From Opitutaceae bacterium (GTDB taxonomy: Bacteria; Verrucomicrobiota; Verrucomicrobiia; Opitutales; Opitutaceae), in assembly GCA_947474995.1 (NCBI GenBank), contig CANJNJ010000002.1, positions 1 through 64,000 on the forward strand: a DNA stretch of 64,000 nt, written 5' to 3'. The notes beneath the pieces are model-generated. The model worked only from the letters and a program-made list of their open reading frames with translations, searched no databases and had not been told where the DNA came from. The position numbers and the translations under genes were made by a program. Position 1 is the stretch's first letter. The number at the start of each line of letters is the position of its first letter. This document shows, in pieces, positions 29,518-39,129 of the stretch.

Positions 29518-30843
29518 CTAACTCCCATTGATCGACTCCCGCCAGTCGGAAATGGCATACGGGGTATCAATGCCGCCGAACACCGTCTGCCGCAATCTCA
29601 AGTCGTAGTGGATAACCGGAGCCGAACCGGTGAAGCTGACTTTCTTGGCCACAATCGAACCGTAGATCGCGTTGTTGCTCGCGACGGTGAAACAACCGGC
29701 CGGCGTGTAAATCACCCCATAAAATGCCGTCGCGGTATTCATATCGGGCACCGTCAGCGTGTTGTTACTGTAGATCGCCAGGCGCCGCGGATCCTTGGTG
29801 AGATTGTTAATGCCACCGGCGTAAATCGCGATGTCGTTGCCCGCAAAAACCTCCAGGCTGCCGTTCGTCGAGATTTCGATCTGCGCGGTCGTAGCACTGG
29901 TAAGTCCAACGTAGAAATTCCCGGATACCACCAGCCGCACGGGGCCATCGACGATGATCTTGGTCGTACCCCGCAAATCGAGGCCGGAAGAATAATAGAT
30001 GGCCGGAACGGTATCGGCCGCATTGCCAATGGTGGTCGTAGAATTCAGCGTCGGATTCGACAAGGTCGTACCGGACCCTGAAATCGTCTTGATACTGAAA
30101 ATCGGCTGATAGGGGCTGGTGCTGACTCGGGTCGTATCAATTTTGGTCGCGACCGGCGTCGTCGGGCCATAAACCCGGCCACTGGTGCTATACGACGGAC
30201 CGCCACTGTAGTTGGAAGCGACATACCCTTTAATCTGCGCGTTGACCAACTGCACCGTTGCCGCGGTGGGCGCCGTCGCGGTGGACGCGATGACGGCCGA
30301 GTAGGTCGGAGTCTGGCTGGCGTAGGTGCCGAGCGACGAATCGTAACTATCGGCCGTCCCGGCGCTGCTGAACACCACGTTGCTGGTCGTCGCCGCGACC
30401 GCGTTGACGAAAAGCGGAGCCTGGGCCGAGGTCGAGGACAGCGTGCGGCTGACACTCGTGCCGTCGGTGGCCTGCGTCGTGCCCGTGACCGTGACGGTGC
30501 GGGTGCCGGCACTGCCGTCGTAACTGGTCACCGTAAGGCTAATCGTGCCGGTGGAACCGCTCTCGAAACTGAAACCAGAAAGGGTCTTGTTCGCCGTGGT
30601 ACCCGCAATGGTCCAGGTGCTCCAATCGTTCTTGTTCAACGCCCAGAGCGCCTCCTCCATGCCGGTCTCCGCGAGCTCGATACTGTGCGTGTCCTGGGCG
30701 GAGCGACTGCTCAAGGCCAGCGTGCGATAGCAAACGGTCAGATAGCTGCCCAGCGCGATGGCCAGAACCGTCGCAAAGCAAAGCGCGGCCAGCATGGCCG
30801 CGCCACGCTCAGAAGACCGACGATTTGCGAAACGAAGCATCAT
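29518..30843 (-). CDS. PilX-like pilus protein
   Basis: RGAAMLAALCFATVLAIALGSYLTVCYRTLALSSRSAQDTHSIELAETGMEEALW. Confidence 0.6.
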   Translation of the reverse strand: MMLRFANRRSSERGAAMLAALCFATVLAIALGSYLTVCYRTLALSSRSAQDTHSIELAETGMEEALWALNKNDWSTWTIAGTTANKTLSGFSFESGSTGTISLTVTSYDGSAGTRTVTVTGTTQATDGTSVSRTLSSTSAQAPLFVNAVAATTSNVVFSSAGTADSYDSSLGTYASQTPTYSAVIASTATAPTAATVQLVNAQIKGYVASNYSGGPSYSTSGRVYGPTTPVATKIDTTRVSTSPYQPIFSIKTISGSGTTLSNPTLNSTTTIGNAADTVPAIYYSSGLDLRGTTKIIVDGPVRLVVSGNFYVGLTSATTAQIEISTNGSLEVFAGNDIAIYAGGINNLTKDPRRLAIYSNNTLTVPDMNTATAFYGVIYTPAGCFTVASNNAIYGSIVAKKVSFTGSAPVIHYDLRLRQTVFGGIDTPYAISDWRESINGS

Positions 30844-31409
30844 TTCAGGGCGGGTTTGTTGCGCAGCAAGACCCGCGGCGAGACCGTGGAATAAAGTGCC
30901 CGAGTACCGGCGGCGGACGTGCCTGCACCCGTGGTATACGAAACCTCCACGCTCTTGACGCTTTGCGGGCCGGAGGTAACCGCGTTGCCCGAGGCGTCGA
31001 AATAATTAATCGCGAATGCGGTCACTCCGTTTAGAAGCGTCTGGGTGCCCGCGGAATCCGTCCGCGTAACATTCTGGTTGCTTGATGAATAGGAGTAACT
31101 CACCGCGGTCGTACCACCTGAAACCTGTTTCGTCAGCGCCAGATCGGTCGCCGTTGCCGTGGTCAATTGAACCGCCGCGCTCACATCCTGCGTAATCCGA
31201 CCCAAGGTCCGCCGGCTCTCCACCTCCTGATGCTGCGTATTGACCAACCGCGTGAGATTGCGTCCAACAAACAAATACGCGGAAAGAATCCCGGCGAAGA
31301 CGATGGCCGAAATGCCCGAAGCCACCATCAGCTCCACGAGCGTGAAACCGCGGCGGCGCGATGGTCTATGAACGCTGGTACGTGACATAGAGTCCGTTGT
31401 TGCCGACAT
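30840..31409 (-). CDS. Prepilin-type N-terminal cleavage/methylation domain protein (PilW-like)
   Basis: RRGFTLVELMVASGISAIVFAGILSAYLFVGRNL. Confidence 0.85.
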   Translation of the reverse strand: MSATTDSMSRTSVHRPSRRRGFTLVELMVASGISAIVFAGILSAYLFVGRNLTRLVNTQHQEVESRRTLGRITQDVSAAVQLTTATATDLALTKQVSGGTTAVSYSYSSSNQNVTRTDSAGTQTLLNGVTAFAINYFDASGNAVTSGPQSVKSVEVSYTTGAGTSAAGTRALYSTVSPRVLLRNKPALK

Positions 31410-31842
31410 AGGTGGTACCAGTGCGCGTATAGGAGCGCCCGGTATTTCCCCGCCACGTCACCGTGTAGGTGACTTTCTTGAGATCGGTCTTCACCGCCGT
31501 AATCGTCCGCGTGCAGCGAAAGTCCTTGCTGATCGCCGGGATATTCGAACCGAAGACAAAGCCCGACGAGATATTCGAACTCTGACTACTCGCATCGACA
31601 CTTACGGTGACCGGGGTCGTGAGCGCACTAACCGTGGCGTAACTGCTCAGACGGATATTGTCTATCTGGCCATGAATGATCTGCATTGCGATCGTCTGCT
31701 TGCGGGAAACATCCAACATTTCCGTTCCGGAAATGATCACTTGGATCATCCCAACGATGCCCATCAACATCACGGCAGAAGCCACCATTACCTCAACCAA
31801 GGTAAAAGCCTTAACGCTTTGGCGCCGTTTCTTTCCAATCAT
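31366..31842 (-). CDS. Prepilin-type protein (PilV-like)
   Basis: VKAFTLVEVMVASAVMLMGIVGMIQVI. Confidence 0.85.
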   Translation of the reverse strand: MIGKKRRQSVKAFTLVEVMVASAVMLMGIVGMIQVIISGTEMLDVSRKQTIAMQIIHGQIDNIRLSSYATVSALTTPVTVSVDASSQSSNISSGFVFGSNIPAISKDFRCTRTITAVKTDLKKVTYTVTWRGNTGRSYTRTGTTYVGNNGLYVTYQRS

Positions 31843-32065
31843 CTAAAAAACTAAGTGAGTATTACTACCCATAGTCTGTTGAGGATATAATACGGGTCAA
31901 GGAAACCTGTTACGGACAATACGTAGATTAATACGTAATGACACTTACATAAGGCTGTTTAGGCCAAAACAGCCAAGGCATTACCCCTATTTTATTTATA
32001 CTGACTGACCCCATACACCTTAACCTCGTCACCGAACGCGTCACTCTTTGCCTCCGCTCCAAAGA

Positions 32066-33151
32066 TCAGCGGACAACGAGAAATGGCTCGACCGGTCGAA
32101 AGCCGGGGCGGCGGCAGGCGGCATCCCGGGCGCCAGATTCCGAAAATAGAAAAACCGCATAACCGCCGAAGCCACCGCCGCAGTATTTCCAAGCAAGCGA
32201 ACCCGTCACGTCGACCGGCAAGTGCGGCATACCCTCGCCCTGCTGCATCACATAAGATTGGCGAACCGAGTCAGCGAGTTGGGCCAAGTCGCTTCGCCAA
32301 ACTGCGGCCCGCGCGGTCGCACCCGCGCGCTCGATCGCGTCGTAGTCGCGCGGTCGATCGGCAAGGTTTGGCGTGTCATGCGGCGAACCGGTCCAAAAAA
32401 GCGCCATCCGTCCGCTCAGAAAGTCCCCATTGTGCTTCAATTCCAAGACCGGGCGCCGACCGCTCCGCCAGACACACAAGCCGGTCTCGGAGATGATCGC
32501 CGGATCCTGCCAGCCGACCCCGAGGTCGAGTTCGGACGCCACGCCGTCACGACCGTTGAGGAGCGCCCATGCGCCACTGCCGCCGAGGCCGGCGTTATGT
32601 TCGTAGGGCCACTCCCGCAAAGAGACCGTCGGAGAGATGGCGCAATTGACCACGAACGCCCCGGGGCGGGCGAAACGGGGAACGTCGAGCCACCCACCGG
32701 CAAAATCCACCCGCAGCGGCGCAACTTCCGGCGCGCGGATGAATTTTACGATCTGCGAAGTCGAAACGGGCGAAAACTGTGGCGGCGTTTTGGGGAGGAC
32801 GACGTAGCGCGCGCCGACTTGCGCACACAGCTCCCGCTTGCTCGCGCCATATTTGTCGTCCTCGGTGACGACGAGAATGTTGGGCCGCAGTCGGAGGAAA
32901 TCATCCTTGAAGTCGAGTCCCTCCTCCTGACCCGTGGTCACCACCACCTCATCCACCATGTCGAGGGCGGCAATGACCGCGCGTTTGTGATCATCGGGGA
33001 GCGAACTGCGCCGCTGCTTGTGCTGCCACAACACCTCGGCCGACGCGAAACACACCGTCAGATGGTCACCCAGCGCGCGGGCCTCGCGAAAGAATTGAAT
33101 ATGCCCCGCATGGATAATGTCGTAGCAGCCGGAAACGAGGACGCGAATCAT
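32066..33151 (-). CDS. Cytidylyl/adenylyltransferase-like domain fused to a compact GHMP-kinase-like domain
   Basis: MIRVLVSGCYDIIHAGHIQFFREARALGDHLTV (HxGH nucleotidyltransferase), then LRVDFAGGWLDVPRFA..NAGLGGSGAWALLNG..YCGGGFGGYAVFLF (GHMP motifs). Confidence 0.75.
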   Translation of the reverse strand: MIRVLVSGCYDIIHAGHIQFFREARALGDHLTVCFASAEVLWQHKQRRSSLPDDHKRAVIAALDMVDEVVVTTGQEEGLDFKDDFLRLRPNILVVTEDDKYGASKRELCAQVGARYVVLPKTPPQFSPVSTSQIVKFIRAPEVAPLRVDFAGGWLDVPRFARPGAFVVNCAISPTVSLREWPYEHNAGLGGSGAWALLNGRDGVASELDLGVGWQDPAIISETGLCVWRSGRRPVLELKHNGDFLSGRMALFWTGSPHDTPNLADRPRDYDAIERAGATARAAVWRSDLAQLADSVRQSYVMQQGEGMPHLPVDVTGSLAWKYCGGGFGGYAVFLFSESGARDAACRRPGFRPVEPFLVVR

Positions 33152-33220
33152 GGGATGCACCAAGCACGCCGATGAGCCCGCGACACGTCAATCAGTCAGC
33201 ATCGGCCGTCCGCCCCACGG

Positions 33221-34159
33221 TCAGACGTCGATCACGGGCGAGTCGCCTCGGGCGCCGCGTGGCGCCGTTTGCCACCGCGCGATCGGCTGGGCCGCGGCGC
33301 AATGAACGCAGACCGTGACGACTTGCGGCGTCTGGCAGTGCGGGCAGATCGCGTTCGTGGAAAATGGGTCGAAGGCATTGCGACAGGCGCCGCAAACCCA
33401 GATCGGTCCGCCCGGCGGGGCTTCCCGACAAATCGGACACGCAAAACCGGTATGCCGCGGAATCCGCGCGAGGGTGGCCAGACCCTTCGCCTCGCGAAAA
33501 CCCAGCAAGCAGCGCTGGCCCAGAAAGAGCGCCATGATGCCGAACCAAATCGATTCCCACCACACGGCCAGTGCGACCAAACCCGCGATGCCGACAAACC
33601 CGATGATCGTCGCGATTTGCAGACTGCGGGCCCGGCCGAATCCGAACCACAGCAGCGACCGCAGAATCTGCCCGCCATCAAGCGGGTAGACGGGAAGCAC
33701 ATTGAAGATGAGCAGGCCGAAGTTGATCTGCTGAACGGTCAACAGCAGTCGCATCCCGTCCGGCCACCCACGGACCCAGCCCTGCGCCCGACCGTAGATA
33801 ATCAGCCCGAACAAAACCGGCAGGAGCAAGACATTGACGAGCGGGCCGGCCGCGATGCTCCACAGCGTCGCACCGGGTCGCTGGGGCGGGGCGACATAAG
33901 CGACGCCGCCAAGCGGCCAAAGCACGATCTCGTTCGCCGAGACGCCGGTCTGGCGGCACGCGAACGCGTGGCCAAACTCATGCAACAGCACGATCAGAAA
34001 CAGCGAGAGGTACTCGGCCACATTCCATACCGGCGACACATAGTTCTGCCGCCGGGTCGAAAGCTCGATAAACGCCACGACAAACCACGACCAGTGGACA
34101 TAGACTTGGATCCCGAAGAACCGAAAAAAGCGAAAGGAGCCGGAATGCGTGGGCATCAT
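33221..34159 (-). CDS. M50/site-2-protease family metalloprotease with C-terminal zinc ribbons
   Basis: LIVLLHEFGHAFACR; NVLPVYPLDGGQILRSLLW; C-terminal CPICREAPPGGPIWVCGACRNAF..CPHCQ..CVHC. Confidence 0.9.
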   Translation of the reverse strand: MMPTHSGSFRFFRFFGIQVYVHWSWFVVAFIELSTRRQNYVSPVWNVAEYLSLFLIVLLHEFGHAFACRQTGVSANEIVLWPLGGVAYVAPPQRPGATLWSIAAGPLVNVLLLPVLFGLIIYGRAQGWVRGWPDGMRLLLTVQQINFGLLIFNVLPVYPLDGGQILRSLLWFGFGRARSLQIATIIGFVGIAGLVALAVWWESIWFGIMALFLGQRCLLGFREAKGLATLARIPRHTGFACPICREAPPGGPIWVCGACRNAFDPFSTNAICPHCQTPQVVTVCVHCAAAQPIARWQTAPRGARGDSPVIDV

Positions 34160-34293
34160 AAGCGAAATCGGCCACCAGCAGACCGGCGCCGACCGGCGCG
34201 TGGCAACGACGAACCGCCGCCCGGCCCGCGATTCTGCGGCGATCGGCCGCAATCGGAATTTGAGAACCAGGCTTGCTGTGGTATCTTCCCCAC

Positions 34294-34809
34294 ATGAGCC
34301 GGGCTTTTGTTCGTGAATCGGATGTGCCGTCGCTGTCCGATTTGCCACCGCTCGTATCGCCGCTGCCGCCGGGCGCGAAAAATTATCTGACGCCAGGTGG
34401 GGTCGTTCGCCTGCGCGACGAAATCGCCCGGCTGGCCGACACGCAGCGGCCGGCCCTCGCGGCCGCGCCCGCCGAGGACCTCGAAGCCAAGGGGGCGTTG
34501 CAGGTGCTCGATCAACGCCTGCGTTACTTGCAGGAAAGCCTGCGCACGGCCGAAATTGTGACGCCACCCGCCGGGCCGGCCGACATGGTTCACTTTGGGG
34601 CCACGGTCACAGTCTGCGAGAACGACGGCCCGGAGACGCGCTACCGCATCGTCGGGGTCGACGAAACGGATCTCGATCGCCATTGGGTGAGCTGGCTTTC
34701 GCCACTGGCGCGGGCCCTGATGAACGCCCAACGCGGACAACGCGTCACGTTGAAGGCCCCGCGCGGGCCGAAGGAACTGGAGATTGTTCAGATCGCGTAC
34801 GAGGCGTGA
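34294..34809 (+). CDS. GreA/GreB-family elongation factor
   Basis: NYLTPGGVVRLRDEIARLAD..VHFGATVTVCENDGPETRYRIVGVDETDLDRHWVSWLSPLARALMNAQRGQRVTLKAPRG. Confidence 0.88.
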   Translation: MSRAFVRESDVPSLSDLPPLVSPLPPGAKNYLTPGGVVRLRDEIARLADTQRPALAAAPAEDLEAKGALQVLDQRLRYLQESLRTAEIVTPPAGPADMVHFGATVTVCENDGPETRYRIVGVDETDLDRHWVSWLSPLARALMNAQRGQRVTLKAPRGPKELEIVQIAYEA

Positions 34810-34830
34810 TCCGCCACGGGCCAACCCGCC

Positions 34831-35550
34831 TCAACCCGCCAGCTGTTCGCGCAGCCAGGCCGGGCGATTCATCGTGACGCCATCCACTCCCGCCGCCGCC
34901 AGCCGACATGCAACTTCCGGATCGTCGACCGTCCAAGCATACACTTTGAAACCAAATTGGTGGATTTGCTGCACCAACGCGGTGTCGAGCGGCCAGCTGG
35001 ACTCGAAGTCGAGAGCATCGAGTCGCAGGTCCGTCGCCATGCGCAACATCGCCGCGAGCGCACCTTCGTGCCACGTCCGGGGCGCATCAATGATCCAACC
35101 GGCCTCGCAACGGGGCAGCGCCTGTTTCGCCGCACGCGCCGCGAGGCGATCAAAAGTGATCACGACGATTTGCTCATTCGGGATTTCACTGCGCGCAACG
35201 GCACGGACGAGAGCGGTGACGACCTCGGGGCCGCCCTTGATTTCGGTAAAAACGCGGTGGCGCGCGGGCACCGTCGCCAGCATCTCGCCCAAATAGGGAA
35301 TCTTTTCCCCGGCAAAGGCCGCGCCCTTCCAACGGCCCACGTCAAAACCCTGAAGTTCTGCCAGCGTTGACGCATCGATGCGCCGCGGCGCGCCCGCCAC
35401 GTGCGGCAGGTCTTCGTCGTGGGCCACGACGAGTTCGCCGTCTTTCGTCCGATGGACATCGAGCTCGAGCGCGTCTGCACCCTGGGCCCACGCCAGCCGG
35501 GCCGAGGCCAGCGTGTTTTCCGGTGCGTCGTGCGACGCGCCACGGCGCAC
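34831..35550 (-). CDS. Glycerophosphodiester phosphodiesterase (N-terminally short, GTG start)
   Basis: RRGASHDAPENTLASARLAWAQGADALELDVHRTKDGELVVAHDEDL..VYAWTVDDPEVACRLAAAGVDGVTMNRP. Confidence 0.82.
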   Translation of the reverse strand: MRRGASHDAPENTLASARLAWAQGADALELDVHRTKDGELVVAHDEDLPHVAGAPRRIDASTLAELQGFDVGRWKGAAFAGEKIPYLGEMLATVPARHRVFTEIKGGPEVVTALVRAVARSEIPNEQIVVITFDRLAARAAKQALPRCEAGWIIDAPRTWHEGALAAMLRMATDLRLDALDFESSWPLDTALVQQIHQFGFKVYAWTVDDPEVACRLAAAGVDGVTMNRPAWLREQLAG

Positions 35551-35603
35551 CTCGCCGCCAGTTTCCCCTTGTCAACGCTTGCTCCCAGCCGGACGGTTTT
35601 GCG

Positions 35604-36368
35604 ATGAGCATCCCGCCCCGGTTGACGCATTTTTTCCGCTGGTCTGCTCTCGGACTGGCGCTTTCGTTCCCGGCTGCTGTGCTTTCGGCCGCCCCGGCAG
35701 ACGAAGGGCCCAAATCGGTTTACGAACAGGGAATAAAAACCGCTGACGGAACGGGGAAATATTTTTTCGGCCGCGAGATTGCCAATTTCATGACGCATGA
35801 AGGCGCGCCGTGGTTGGACCGACCGGAGCGCGAGCAAGAGGAACGACCGGATCTGCTTATCAAGACGCTGCAAATCCAGCCCGGGGAAATCATTGCGGAC
35901 ATCGGTTGCGGCTCGGGCTCCATCACGTGGCGCCTGGCCCAGGCCACCACGGACCGGGGCGTGGTTTACGGCGCCGAAATTCAGCAGGAGATGCTTACCC
36001 TGCTCGCGCGCGCCATGGCCGAGCGGAAGGCGAGCAACGTCGTCGGCGTGCTGGGCACGCCCCAGGACCCTAATCTGCCGGAAGCGGTCGACCTCGTGGT
36101 GATGGTCGATGCCTATCACGAGTTCAGTTATCCGCTGGAAATGATGGAAGCGATTGTGCGCAGCCTGAAGCCCGGCGGTCGCGTGGCGCTGGTCGAGTAT
36201 CGCGCCGAAGATCCGAAGGTGCCGATCAAGCGGCTGCACAAGATGACCGAGACCCAGGTGCGCAAGGAAATGGCCGCCCAAGACCTCGTCTACGTCGAGA
36301 CGGTCCACACCCTGCCGCGGCAGCACCTGATCCTCTTTCGCAAGCGAACCGCACGCGAAAGGCACTAG
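35604..36368 (+). CDS. Exported class I SAM-dependent methyltransferase
   Basis: N-terminal signal-like segment; IIADIGCGSGSITWRLAQ..VYGAEIQQEML..LVVMVDAYHEFSYP..LKPGGRVALVEYR. Confidence 0.85.
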   Translation: MSIPPRLTHFFRWSALGLALSFPAAVLSAAPADEGPKSVYEQGIKTADGTGKYFFGREIANFMTHEGAPWLDRPEREQEERPDLLIKTLQIQPGEIIADIGCGSGSITWRLAQATTDRGVVYGAEIQQEMLTLLARAMAERKASNVVGVLGTPQDPNLPEAVDLVVMVDAYHEFSYPLEMMEAIVRSLKPGGRVALVEYRAEDPKVPIKRLHKMTETQVRKEMAAQDLVYVETVHTLPRQHLILFRKRTARERH

Positions 36369-36445
36369 AGGCTGACAGGAACTTTGGCGTGCCCCCGTCC
36401 AGTCGACCGGACGCCGCCCGCTTCGGGACAGACTGGGTGAAAAGG

Positions 36446-36634
36446 TCTGTCATTCTGAGACAGGTCACGAAGGCACCGAAAGGTGGACCGTGCGCTCCGC
36501 GCGCGGTCAGCGTTGGGCTCGATCTCACGTTCGATGGCCGCGCACGGAGTGCACGGCCCACCCGGTACGCCTTCGGCGGGCTTTTGCATGACGTCTTCCG
36601 AGACGCCACCAGCAGCGAAGCGAAGAATGACAAT
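36446..36634. repeat. Inverted-repeat element (TGTCATTCTGAG... AGAATGACAA)
   Basis: Terminal ctgtcattctgag / gcgaagaatgacaat; partial copies near 7478 and 39850. Confidence 0.6.
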
Positions 36635-36748
36635 CAAGGGCCCCTTTTTCGACGCCCTCTAATCGCGTGACGTGGCGCTGGCGCCACGCCGGCGGAAAAA
36701 ACGGCGTTTGCCAGAATGCACTGCCGTCGATTTTCTCGCTGGCGACCC

Positions 36749-38515
36749 ATGGAAAAAACTACTTCGCCCAGCGGCTTCAAGAAGGGCCTCACGAGCTACG
36801 GCGACGTCGGTTTCTCGGCGTTTCTCCGCAAGGCCTTCATCAAGGGCGCGGGTTACTCGGACGACGCCCTGTCGCGGCCGGTCATCGGCATCATCAACAC
36901 CGGGAGCGGTTACAATCCGTGCCACGGCAACTCGGCCGACCTCATCATCGCGGTCAAGCGCGGCATCCAGCTGGCGGGCGGGTTGCCCATCGATTTTCCC
37001 ACGATTTCGATTCACGAGAGCTTCAGCCACCCCACGAGCATGTTCCTGCGGAACCTCATGGCGATGGACACGGAAGAAATGATCCGCGCGCAACCGATGG
37101 ATGCCGTCGTGTTGATCGGCGGATGCGACAAGACGGTGCCCGCGCAGCTCATGGGGGCCGCGTCGGCCGGCGTTCCCGCCGTCCAGCTAGTCACGGGCTC
37201 GATGCTCACGGGAGCCCATCGCGGCCAGCGGGTCGGCGCCTGCTCGGATTGCCGGCGCTTCTGGGGAAATTTTCGGGCGGGCGAAATTGACGAAACCGAA
37301 ATCAACCGGGTCAACGACCAGCTCGTCGCGAGCGTGGGCACCTGCTCGGTCATGGGCACCGCGAGCACGATGGCCTGCGTCGCCGAGGCCCTTGGCATCA
37401 TGGTTCCCGGCGGAGCGTCCCCGCCCGCGGTGACCGCGGACCGCATGCGGATCGCGGAAAAGACCGGGGCCGTCGCGGTCGCGATGATCGCCCAAAAGCT
37501 GACGCCGGAAAAAATCCTGACGCCAAAAGCTTTCGAAAATGCGTTGCGGGTGCTGCTCGCCATTGGGGGTTCGACGAATGGAATCATCCACCTTACGGCG
37601 ATCGCGGGCCGGCTCGGCATCGCGATCGATCTCGAGGCGTTCGATCGCATCGGCCGCGAGACGCCGGTCCTCGTCGATCTCAAGCCTTCCGGTCAAAGCT
37701 ACATGGAAGACTTTCATCACGCCGGCGGACTCGCGGCGGTCCTGCGGGAATTGCGGCCGATGCTGCACCTCGACGCGTTGACCGTGACCGGACGCACGCT
37801 CGGCGAAGAATTGGACGCCGCTAGTCCGGCGTTTCCCCAGGAAATTGTGCGCAACCGCACCAAGCCGGTCTACGCCGAAGGCGGTATCGCCGTCCTGCGC
37901 GGCAACCTCGCCCCGGGCGGCGCCATCATCAAGCAGTCAGCTGCCTCGAAACATCTGCTCGAGCACGAGGGCCGTGCGGTGGTGTTTGCCAACGCCGAGG
38001 ACTTGGCGCGGCGCATTGACGATCCGGCCCTCAAAGTCGCGGCCGACGACATTCTCGTGCTTCAGGGCATCGGCCCCATCGGCGCGCCGGGCATGCCCGA
38101 GGCCGGTTATATCCCGATTCCCAAGCAGCTCGCGCGACAGGGCGTGAAGGACATGGTGCGAATCTCCGACGGCCGGATGAGTGGAACCGCGACGGGGACG
38201 ATCGTTTTGCACGTCACGCCTGAGTCCGCGATCGGCGGGCCGTTGGCGCTGGTGCGAACCGGCGATCGCATCCGCCTGAGCGTGGCCAGTCGCTCGATCT
38301 CTTTGCTGGTGAGTGACGCCGAACTCGCCGCGCGCGCCGCCAAGGTGAAGCGCACGCCGGCCAAGACCGCCGAGCGTGGTTACCTCAAGCTTTTCCTCGA
38401 AAACGTCACGCAGGCAGACGAAGGGTGTGACTTCGGTTTTCTCCGCGCAGCGAAGATGACCGCCGTCGCGCCGGCGCAGAACAAGTCGACCAGCAAGCCG
38501 AAGAAGCGACGCTAG
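36749..38515 (+). CDS. IlvD/Edd-family dehydratase (dihydroxy-acid or sugar-acid dehydratase)
   Basis: PVIGIINTGSGYNPCHGNSADLIIAVKRGIQLAGGLPIDFPTISIHESFSHPTSM..IGGCDKTVPAQLMGAASA..VGTCSVMGTASTMACVAEALG..GRMSGTATGTIVLHVTPE. Confidence 0.93.
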   Translation: MEKTTSPSGFKKGLTSYGDVGFSAFLRKAFIKGAGYSDDALSRPVIGIINTGSGYNPCHGNSADLIIAVKRGIQLAGGLPIDFPTISIHESFSHPTSMFLRNLMAMDTEEMIRAQPMDAVVLIGGCDKTVPAQLMGAASAGVPAVQLVTGSMLTGAHRGQRVGACSDCRRFWGNFRAGEIDETEINRVNDQLVASVGTCSVMGTASTMACVAEALGIMVPGGASPPAVTADRMRIAEKTGAVAVAMIAQKLTPEKILTPKAFENALRVLLAIGGSTNGIIHLTAIAGRLGIAIDLEAFDRIGRETPVLVDLKPSGQSYMEDFHHAGGLAAVLRELRPMLHLDALTVTGRTLGEELDAASPAFPQEIVRNRTKPVYAEGGIAVLRGNLAPGGAIIKQSAASKHLLEHEGRAVVFANAEDLARRIDDPALKVAADDILVLQGIGPIGAPGMPEAGYIPIPKQLARQGVKDMVRISDGRMSGTATGTIVLHVTPESAIGGPLALVRTGDRIRLSVASRSISLLVSDAELAARAAKVKRTPAKTAERGYLKLFLENVTQADEGCDFGFLRAAKMTAVAPAQNKSTSKPKKRR

Positions 38516-38631
38516 TTCTCCGCGGCCAACGAGAGACGGTTATGAACTTTGGAGTGCGGCGGACGGGATAAACCCCAGAAGCTTGACCGCGGATTACAGA
38601 ATTCCGGTAGTCGAATCCCAACCCTCAAACC

Positions 38632-38872
38632 GGTTAACCACTAATTCACGCTGATGTTTCGCCTGCGCCATGGCTGCGGCGATAAGCGTGCCGCAATTGC
38701 GACACGCTCGTTTGCAACCGCCTTCGCCGAGTCTACGGCGGTCAAGCCGGCACGTGGGCGATGGTCAACGGCTGCTTCGCCGCCGGCAAGTCCCAGCTTG
38801 CGGCGCTTGGCCGCAAGCACTCATCGCGAGCCCATTGGCCCGCGACTATCCGTGTGCATCAGTGGTTAAACC
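38632..38872. repeat. MITE-like element with terminal inverted repeats
   Basis: ggttaaccactaattcacgctga ... tccgtgtgcatcagtggttaaacc. Confidence 0.55.
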
Positions 38873-38907
38873 GCCTTAGGGATTGGGCTGAAAGTGCCTG
38901 ACTGCCT

Positions 38908-39129
38908 CTAACGTGTCACCGGCACATGCGCCGCCTGGCGCAGCACCTCGCTCTTGGAAATCCCGCGTTTCCCGGCGATGATATTCAAGCGGACGACTTC
39001 CGCGTGCGTCAGTGCGGTCTGGCAGTCGGTGCCATCGCGGTCGACCCACTTCACGTGATGCCGCCGCTGACGCGTCGCTTTGAGGAGGCCGCTGAGAAAG
39101 GTCTGCTCGTCGTCGGGAATGTCGGTCAT
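38908..39129 (-). CDS. Small hypothetical protein (73 aa)
   Basis: MTDIPDDEQTFLSGLLKATRQRRHHVKWVDRDGTDCQTALTHAEVVRLNIIAGKRGISKSEVLRQAAHVPVTR; ATG start, RHH-like C-terminus. Confidence 0.45.
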   Translation of the reverse strand: MTDIPDDEQTFLSGLLKATRQRRHHVKWVDRDGTDCQTALTHAEVVRLNIIAGKRGISKSEVLRQAAHVPVTR

